Part shown: positions 56,850 through 64,000 of the stretch, one piece after another
Position numbering within the stretch: the first letter of the stretch is position 1
Layout: the number at the start of each line of letters is the position of its first letter
Assembly: GCA_025618425.1 (NCBI GenBank)
Contig: CM046835.1
Location: 20,717,076-20,781,075, forward strand
Length of the DNA stretch: 64,000 bases
From: Heliocidaris tuberculata
Lineage: Eukaryota > Echinodermata > Echinoidea > Camarodonta > Echinometridae
Direction: 5' to 3'
Position numbers and translations under genes: made by a program
Notes under the pieces: model-generated
Seen by the model: the letters and a program-made list of their open reading frames with translations, nothing else
Told to the model about the DNA's origin: nothing
Databases searched by the model: none

Positions 56850-56962
56850 AGAAGAAGAAGAAGAAGAAGAAGAAGAAGAAGAAGAAGAAGAAGAAGAAGA
56901 AGAAGAAGAAGAAGAAGAAGAAGAAGGAGAAGGAGGAGGAGGAGGAGGAGGAGGAGGAGGAT
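56796..56962 (+). repeat. (GAA)n then (GGA)n tract
   Basis: A GAA run of about 110 bp followed by GGA repeats, then GA-rich DNA to about 57145. It is similar to the tract at 48778 but shorter. Open frames across it are low-complexity artefacts. Confidence 0.95.
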
Positions 56963-57159
56963 ACAAAAAAGAAAGACAGGAAGATTGACAAGGAGACTAT
57001 AAAGAAGAGAAAAAGGAAAAAAGAGGAAGAAGGAGACAAAGAAGAAGGAAGAGAAGAATTATTTTTAAAAATGAAAAAGAGAAAGAATAGATGGATAAGA
57101 CAAGGAAGAGAAGAAAAGAAGGACAAAAAGAAGAAGAAGGAGACACTAACTACAACCAT

Positions 57160-58403
57160 TATTTATCTTTGGGTTGCCTTGGGTTCTCCCAGCAATGTAT
57201 TACATGATCAATGCAATAACTATTTATTCCGACTCCTTCAGATACAAACTGATTCTTAAACTTCTTAGGGCTAGGAGGCGAGGAGTAATCAACCCCAGTC
57301 TTTACACGGCCCCATGGTGCTTCCTGTCTTAAGAGCTGTCCAAGGATTTCGAGAAATACTAGCCGCCTTTTAGTTTGAGGACAAGTTGTTCAATTTCAGC
57401 CTTCAAAATCTAAAAGAAGAGGGAAAATGTGTCCCCGGACGGAGCAAACTACGAAGAAAAGCTCCATTTGAATTGAATAAATTAGTTCATTTTTATTTGA
57501 GAAAACAAGCAGTAATGAACGATTACATAATAAATACAAAATAATGTATAGACAGGGAAGGAGAGAGTAAGAGAAAGAGAATAAGAGAGACAGACAGACA
57601 GACAGATAAACATACAGAGAAGAAGAGAGAGAGAGGGAGCGAGGGGGGTGGGAGAGAAAGAGAAAGTCAGAGTCATACAGACGGGAACTAAGACTAGAAT
57701 AAAATATATAATAAAATAATATAAAAAAGATTCGGAATCTCGTCTCTTTCAACTTCAAAAAATGTATATAAAAAAAAAATAATGATCATATAGATTGGCA
57801 AACCATGTCTGATTAAGAAAGAGTTAAGATACTTGTTCACGTAACATTCGTGATTAAAACTCTGATATCCCGCTCATTTCCTGATTCGTGATTTCAAGCG
57901 GTTTTGAGGTAAAACTTCTGACAAAAGGGAAATGGTGCGTCGGATTTGAGGCAAACGTTTAATTTTCTTCCGACGCGTTTTCTTTTCTTTATCCCCCATG
58001 CAGTAAAACGTGGATACAATCTTCAGTTTCATATTGTGAAGGGAATCGTGATGATCGTGATGATCGCCCATGGTGGAAAGGTTTTACTGTACGTTAAATT
58101 TTGACAGTTGAACAAATACATTAAGGCGAATATTACATTAAAAAATATTAAATCATTTTTAATAGCTTTCAGAATGTTTTTGACCGCACTTGCATCGGCA
58201 CCATTCATTATTACGTGCATTGAATTGGGCTATTTTCCTAATTTATTAATATGATCTCATAACACATTTAGTATGTACCATCATGTTACGAGAGCAAGCC
58301 ACCGAATTAACCTGATTCACTACAAAGATGGATCAAAGGGTGGGGGCAGGAGGCGCCCCGTCTATTTTCTGATTACCATGGCATTCACGTATACGCTTTT
58401 TGC

Positions 58404-58437
<34 letters not shown>

Positions 58438-59600
58438 AACCAGCCATATCATGCATCTTATGTATACTGTCATCTCCCACCACCTCTATTTGTTTTGGCC
58501 AACTTTCATAAGCATCCATATATTCAGTTTGGCGTACCTTTGATTTCAATGTACATGTATACTTAGTCCGCCTTCGTACCTCATATGCCTGACATGTTCC
58601 TGATATATAGAGAGATGGACCATCCGAACATCATAAAATTGGCAATAATCATGTCAACTTGGATGACATTTGTTTACATCGCTTTAATGGCCTTATAATA
58701 TTTGACTTCATAGAAATACAAATATGCCACTTTGACATTAGCGGGGAACGGGTAAATTTCGTTTCAAAGACGTTTGTATTTTGGTCATGACCTAACATAG
58801 CGAGCAAATAAAAAAAAGAAGAACTTAGGAAGACATATTAGTTTGAAAGTAGGCTGTTACATTTGTATGCTCTTAGGAGTCAATATTATTTCATGACAGT
58901 TTTCTAATGATCAAAATTATGAAACAACTTTCCTGAAGTAAGAGCTTATGTTTGTATATTTGACTGTCTTGAACAAGTTATACACTGCATGTTTGTCGTT
59001 AGAAGTGATTTTCATTTTATTACCATGATTACTGGAGAGGAAAGACATGCTAGAGTCATTTAGAGTGAAAGATAATTTTCACCCTACCAGTGATCGGTCC
59101 CCCCCCCCTCAACTTTCGATTTAGCAGGGTATAAATCATTATGATACAGCTTTACTGAATGTTCTCTATTGATAGAAACTTTCCTCGTCAGGGATACGAG
59201 GTCAAAGAAAGATTTCATTCTTTATACACGAAATGAGGTGATTTCTTTCTAAATAAAGATTTGGGTGTTGTATGAAAAAACAAAATAACTCTTATTGTAT
59301 ATGATACGTTGTTTTATTATTATTATTGGATGTCCCCCTTATGTAGGTTATTTCAACATGAATTACCAATAATGATTATCCGTAAATTACAATTGAATAT
59401 TGTCAGTTTATGATTCCGTTTTCCTCTCTCAAATTGAACAATCAAACAAAAATTCCTTTTAAAAATCTGGGGTCGATCAGAATAAAACATTTTCAATCTC
59501 ATTACCTCATTGACCTAATTTGCAAATTCATCCTGAAACAATTGATTTTGCAACGGTAAATATATTGTATTGTTTACTAATGTATTTGTATTCCGTTTTA
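57160..59600. other. Mostly unique DNA, no gene supported
   Basis: GA-rich DNA at 57550-57670 and a poly-C/(CT)n run at 58405-58437 are the only repeats I see. No exon could be supported in either strand. Confidence 0.35.
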
Positions 59601-59616
59601 ATGCTTTCATTGGCAG

Positions 59617-60366
59617 AGTAAACGGCCCATCGGAGGATCAATGCAAATTGCGGTAGGTCTGATACAGCACGGATTGCAGTCGGACTATTCAATCAGCGGT
59701 TTCAAAGTCGGCACACTGCGAGCACACTCAACACCGAGTACTGTCAAGTTTAACCAATTGCCTATTTGAAGCGGTGACTCCTAATGCAGAAGTCTGCGGG
59801 TTAAGAGTGAGTAGGCGTTGTGCGATGACCAGAATCAAAGTCGTATTGTTTCAGCTGTGCGTGGTCATTTAAAGGTGTGAAAACTAGAAAGCGTGTATGC
59901 ATCAAACTCTCTCACACACAACGGTCTTCTGATCGCAGCGTTAAATCCGAAGTGTGGTGCAACGTGTGTGATATTGCCAATATTGCACTGGCGACATGCA
60001 CCTGGTCAAAGTCATCAAGGCCATTGTCGTTGCTTTAAAGAACAAAGGGTCAGCTGGAGAGTGAATTAAAGTATCAAGAAACTGACCTGCAAAGGGAATA
60101 CATAGTAGATTGTATAGCAAGCTATTAATGGTTTTTATCAATTGAAATACATGTAGTGGACTTTCGCTTTTGATATAGTCAGGTTTGACCTTGAAGCAAT
60201 GCTATTGCTAAAAGATTACTGAATATACATTATCAAGATATCAGTCTCCGAAAGTCGGCTTTTTTTGTGAGGGTATAGGTCTACCTTACCCGTTTATTTG
60301 CGGATACGTTTCAAATTGATGAGCATTGATCTACGGTAGATCGGAACATACCGCATTATATTAATC
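59617..60366 (+). promoter_or_regulatory. 5' flank / possible 5' untranslated region of the GABA-B-like gene
   Basis: A plausible acceptor (ATGCTTTCATTGGCAG|AG, exon from 59617) and a plausible donor (TTAAGA|GTGAGTAGG, GT at 59807) could bound an untranslated exon. The segment 59610-59960 is more GC-rich than its surroundings. An in-frame TAG at 60337-60339 lies upstream of the ATG at 60367, so the coding frame does not extend further in genomic DNA. Transcript structure is inference. Confidence 0.3.
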
Positions 60367-60753
60367 ATGGAAACCTTGCCTCACTATCCAAGATCCAGTT
60401 CCTGCCCTCGAGTTCTCCTGCTTATCTCTATCACCTTGTCATCGTTCGTTGCCTCCTTTGGCAATGTCACATCGATCATGGTCACAGCCACTGCGGATGA
60501 TACCAACTACCCCCACGCCATGACGGCCACGGCATATGCGACATCGTACATCACCACGTCCGAGGATTACAAGTCGTCGCTCATCGACATCTACCTGTTA
60601 GGTTTATTCCCGATGTCGGGGTCGTGGGCCGGTGGTCAAGGTCAGAGGAAGGCCATCATACTCGGCCTGGAACATGTAAACGGAAGACAGGACATTCTAC
60701 CTGGTTACAGACTCACACTGCGCCCTCACTCGGCGGACCAAGCTGATACACAG
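60367..60753 (+). CDS. First coding exon of a GABA-B-receptor-like class C GPCR
   Basis: 129 codons from ATG (A at -3, G at +4, in-frame TAG upstream) to the donor ACACAG|GTAAGG (GT at 60754), phase 0. Residues 14-29 (PRVLLLISITLSSFVA) look like a signal peptide. Residues 33-66 form a Ser/Thr/Ala-rich linker with NVT at 33-35 as a glycosylation site. Residues 75-90 (IYLLGLFPMSGSWAGG) and 98-115 (ILGLEHVNGRQDILPGYR) match the start of the Venus-flytrap ligand-binding domain of metabotropic GABA receptors. Trp87 falls where GABA-B1 has a ligand-contacting Trp and GABA-B2 does not, so it looks more B1-like. The Cys normally found soon after the DILPxYxL segment is absent up to the exon end. The receptor would be a plasma-membrane, G-protein-coupled neurotransmitter sensor. 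The rest of the gene lies beyond the window. Confidence 0.88.
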
Positions 60754-61796
60754 GTAAGGACGCTAGTTCATCATGAGTACTTTTGTTTAAATTGTTGGTT
60801 GACAGGGTTTGTTTTCTTGTCGTTTTTGTCGTTATTTGTTGTTTTTGTTATTGTATCGACTTGCAAGATATATCGGATGGGTTATCACAAGTGTTTGAAA
60901 TTTAATGGATACAGTTATCAATGCAAATGTTTATGAAAGGATACGAAAACTGAAAAACGCAGCGTGTTTTGAGAGCGCTTTTGTGTTGTTATAAATAACG
61001 TCTGAGTGATTAAAGAAAGGAAATTGAAGATAACAAAGATTATACCATCAGTCTGCATCTTCTACTCGATCTGTTCCAAGAAATCCAAGTAAATTGAATC
61101 TGAAATGTATTTTGTCATTGTTTCATACAAGCTATCTTTTCAAGACCGTCTGTGAACATGGGTGATTCATTTCAGGAATAATGTCATTTCTGAAATGAGG
61201 CGCCATGATAAATTTTCTCGTACAAGCAAACTATCTTCCTCACACAACACATTCGGCTTTCACATAAAATTAAGAATGAGCGAATTGACTTCGCTTCTGT
61301 CATTACGACTAAAAAGCATCCCCCTCTCCCCTCTTCCACGTATGGTATAGGCTTATGTGTGTATACTTAATTTTTGGTCTTTAACCTATGCAGGGTCTAC
61401 TCAAGCAATTTTGTTCTCTTGTAGATGAGATTTAGAATCATTTATTTCTATTTTTAATCATGTTCCGTGAGGAGGATTCCGGATCGGCTCCAGTTAAAAA
61501 ACAAAACAAAACAAAGGACGAGTAATTTAAAAAATCTATTTTGGGGGTAAGCTTTTACTGTCCCCCCCCCCCCCTTAAAAATAGCATTTCGTTCGTTTTT
61601 GATGTCTAGTTGATGACATTCATGCTCTAATCTCTATAGACGAGCAAAAGAGGATCTTTCACCATCAAAGATCTAAATATTACTTTTATTAAAAATGGCA
61701 TCTAAATATTATTTGTATTAAAAATGGCAGCAACAAAACAAATTTGTCGTCAATGTCCACTCACATTAGCGTTTTTTTATGGTAACCCCAGTTTAA
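60754..61796 (+). other. Start of intron 1 of the GABA-B-like gene
   Basis: After the donor the frame runs on for 61 codons into hydrophobic, clearly intronic sequence. The intron contains a poly-C run (61561-61574) and no further supported exon up to the end of the window. Confidence 0.6.
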
Positions 61797-61850
61797 AATG
61801 GCATTAAACTGCCAAAACTTGAACAGCACCACCTTACAGTGATGGCGCCA
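61797..61850 (-). mobile_element. Fragment of the 49574-49875 MITE family
   Basis: GGCATTAAACTGCCAAAACT and TGAACAGCACCACCTTACAG with TGATGGC match, in reverse complement, 49825-49875. The remainder of the element is missing. Confidence 0.6.
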
Positions 61851-61940
61851 TTAGGAGCTTCAATTTACTGTCACTTTATAGCTTACTTGTTTTCTTGTGA
61901 TGAAATACTCCATGTCAGAAGAAATTGGCATAGAGTATTT

Positions 61941-62096
61941 CTGGGCCTCGTATCACAAAATTTGTCAATTCATCATACGATCAATCAATCATTCGTACAA
62001 TTGATATTTTACGATCAATCGCATATACAATGACAAAGCGATCAATCGCAAAATAGCAATCACTTGCTAACTTATTATTTGTGTTACGGGGCCCTG
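61941..62096. mobile_element. Hairpin MITE (TGGGCCTCGTATCACAAA ends)
   Basis: TGGGCCTCGTATCACAAA and TTTGTGTTACGGGGCCC are imperfect inverted ends. The interior repeats ATCAATCRCAAAAT/GATCAATC words on both strands. It is about 155 bp, similar in size and end style (TGGGCC) to copies A and B at 38493 and 51432, but its centre differs. Confidence 0.65.
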
Positions 62097-62320
62097 AATT
62101 GTTTATCATACAGTAGATCGGGGGTTTAGATCACCAAAATATAAAAGAAACTCATGAATTAGTCATTGAAATCACACTCACCATAGCCGTGTTCCATTGC
62201 TCGGCACGCTGTCTGAAAATCCAGCTGGACGTTCTTATCTTTCTTTGCACATTATACGTACAGTCGATAATTCTTATCCTTCTTCTTCTACGAATTTCAT
62301 TGGCAGATGTCTTATGCTAT

Positions 62321-62833
62321 GGTCACAACTGATGGTGCGTGTCCGCAGCTGCGATCGGCTGTGGGCCAACTCCTGCGATTCGTACGTCCTTCGTTTTTCA
62401 TGGTCACAACCAGTCGTGCACATCCCTGCATCTTCTCTTGGTCGTCTTGCACCCCCCTTATTGATATACCCACTCTTACCTGCAAGAACTCTTGAGGCGA
62501 ACGTAAAGCCCCGTACAAATACCAAGCAACCGACGTGCAACCGACGCGCGACATGTCACGGCTCCGTATGGAGCTTTGGGCTTCGTGAGACCTCCGCAAG
62601 AAGTCCGTGCGATGGTCGCAAGAAGCACGCGCAGGAAGTCTGATGATCACGTGCGTTCATCAGAACACGTAACCACACGCAGAGATTGTTGGACATGTCC
62701 AACAGCCTCCTTGCATGTCCTGCGTGCTCCTACGTGCTTGGAAAAAACGTGCAGACCCGTGCGTGCGACGCAAGGTATTTCTGCGAAATCCGTCGCAGAC
62801 CACACGGAAGGAGGTGCACGACCGGTTGTGACC
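62321..62833. mobile_element. GC-rich inverted-repeat element (GGTCACAAC ends)
   Basis: GGTCACAACTGATGGTGCG at the left and GTGCACGACCGGTTGTGACC at the right are imperfect inverted repeats, and GGTCACAACCAGTCGTGCAC appears again at 62403-62422. The interior is rich in CGCAC, GTGCG and CGTGC words like the nested element at 6261-7272. Overlapping open frames on both strands follow the GC-rich composition and are not supported as genes. Confidence 0.6.
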
Positions 62834-64000
62834 AACCTTTAAAATGTGGTTTAAATCAGTGAAATTTAATTTTCTGCCATTACCAGAACTTACGAAGACA
62901 AGACGATGTACCTTTTGCAGTAGCGGTTAGTTAAAAAGAACAGGTGTAAAAAGATTAGGATGAAAATAAAGAAAAGGAATCAAGTCAAGGACATGTCCCG
63001 CGCGGTTAGGATTTGCTTCCTTCCGCTCCTCTCTAAAAGCTTTGGATATTAAAATTTGACCGGAGAATGATTTCACTATTTTCAATGACATTCATGCAAT
63101 AAAGCACGTGGATCCCAAAGTGCCTGTCCTCGAAAGCGGATAGAATGACTTTCCCATTAGCCTTATGGCTTTCACTTATATTCGAGTAAAGAATTGGTGC
63201 TTGAATAGCGCAATTTTCTCGCTTTTCATTTGTATGCCTAAACGTCGGCTCTCATCTCGATATATTCGTGAAAAGATCTAATCAAAAAGCCATCATCTTA
63301 ATACTCACGTTCAACACATTGAACTTTGATATTTCTTACATTAAAGGGAAGGCTGAGTTCTGGAAATAATTTGTGAGCTTTTTCATTCATATTATTTCAG
63401 TTTAAAAGAACATCATAGTAGAAATGTCCCCTAAAACGGATTGCTCTTCAGATGCCCTCATATTATCAGAGGCGTCGATTCGTTAGAAATAGACAAAAGG
63501 ATTCGAGGGGCAGTGCATTGTTCAAACAATGATTGCCCCTCCAATGCTTTATCTATACCTCTGCCTCATATTCGAAATATGAAGAAAAATATCTGAAATA
63601 TTCGGGCCGAACATTCATGCCACTTGTGTGTACAGTCCCATATACCAATTTCTGTGTCAAGTACATGTGCTTTTCAGCAAGATTGGGTCAATATCTTATC
63701 ATTTTGATGATTCCAAAACCCTCACAGTATACACCAGTTCTTATTTAGACACGATCAACCTTTCCCAATTGCTTTTGGACAGTTTATTCACACTGTAATC
63801 GCATGGCCAGAACTCAACTTTATCTTTAAGCCACTTCATTTTGAAATCCACAGACTCTCCATATTGACTACCTGTTTTTTAAAAGTTGGTCTCCTATATA
63901 GCATGTGGGAGGTAAAATGAAGATGGTGAAATAATCTGTTCTAAAATTGCTATAGGAATATGAAGACAGCAAGATAATCGTTGATCGAGTTAGAAGAGAT
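62834..64000 (+). other. Intronic DNA, no exon seen
   Basis: Presumed continuation of intron 1 of the GABA-B-like gene. TTAA followed by AGGGAAGGCTGAGTTCTGG at about 63342 may be the left end of another TTAA element, without a matching right end in view. Confidence 0.35.

Noticed and set aside
56616..57259. Ser-, Phe- and Lys-rich frames across the second GAA tract
   Set aside because: Low-complexity translations of a microsatellite.
62197..62842. Overlapping 88-148-codon frames on both strands at the right end
   Set aside because: They lie in the GC-rich inverted-repeat element, where stop codons are rare, and are open in several frames at once.

Overview
This is a window of animal genomic DNA, not a bacterial or viral replicon. 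It has introns, a spliced first coding exon of a class C G-protein-coupled receptor, tRNA-derived SINE pieces, non-LTR retrotransposon remnants, many non-autonomous DNA transposons with inverted ends, long microsatellites and one assembly gap (500 N). The abundant palindromic ACATGTA words, the TTAA-flanked foldback elements and the CAGTGGCGGATCCAGG-ended elements resemble what is seen in marine invertebrates. A sea urchin or other marine deuterostome is my best guess, and it is an inference only.

Layout. 1-9.3 kb: AT-rich DNA with very many ACATGTA words, three phase-compatible putative coding exons on the minus strand (9196-9096, 8878-8747, 3296-3103), three TTAA-type foldback elements (one nested in another) and a cluster of a TCCCGTCTGTCACG motif. 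9.3-17.4 kb: poly-G and poly-C tracts, hAT-like and other MITEs, and an interstitial telomeric tract; at the right end is a possible small terminal exon. 17.5-22.0 kb: a degenerate tandem array whose units carry an AAAGAGCA...TGCTCTTT hairpin, followed by a 50-bp tandem repeat and the gap. 23-31 kb: MITEs, a 1.4-kb foldback element whose arms are made of a 16-bp tandem repeat, and a 46-bp candidate micro-exon. 31-35 kb: several elements inserted into and beside one another. 35-48 kb: minisatellite, SINE and LINE tails, microsatellites, an L1/Tx1-like LINE C-terminus on the minus strand and a 0.9-kb ATT/ATC array. 48-59 kb: GAA tracts, more TTAA MITEs, a possible promoter/first exon at about 51.7-52.4 kb and long quiet stretches. 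59.6-64 kb: the 5' part of a GABA-B-receptor-like gene on the plus strand (first coding exon 60367-60753), whose first intron runs out of the window.

The only confident protein-coding content is the GABA-B-like exon and the LINE remnant at 44.9-45.4 kb. The minus-strand exons at 3-9 kb are supported by splice signals, phase and composition but not by a recognised family. Most other long open frames are low-complexity or repeat artefacts. All repeat boundaries were found by eye.
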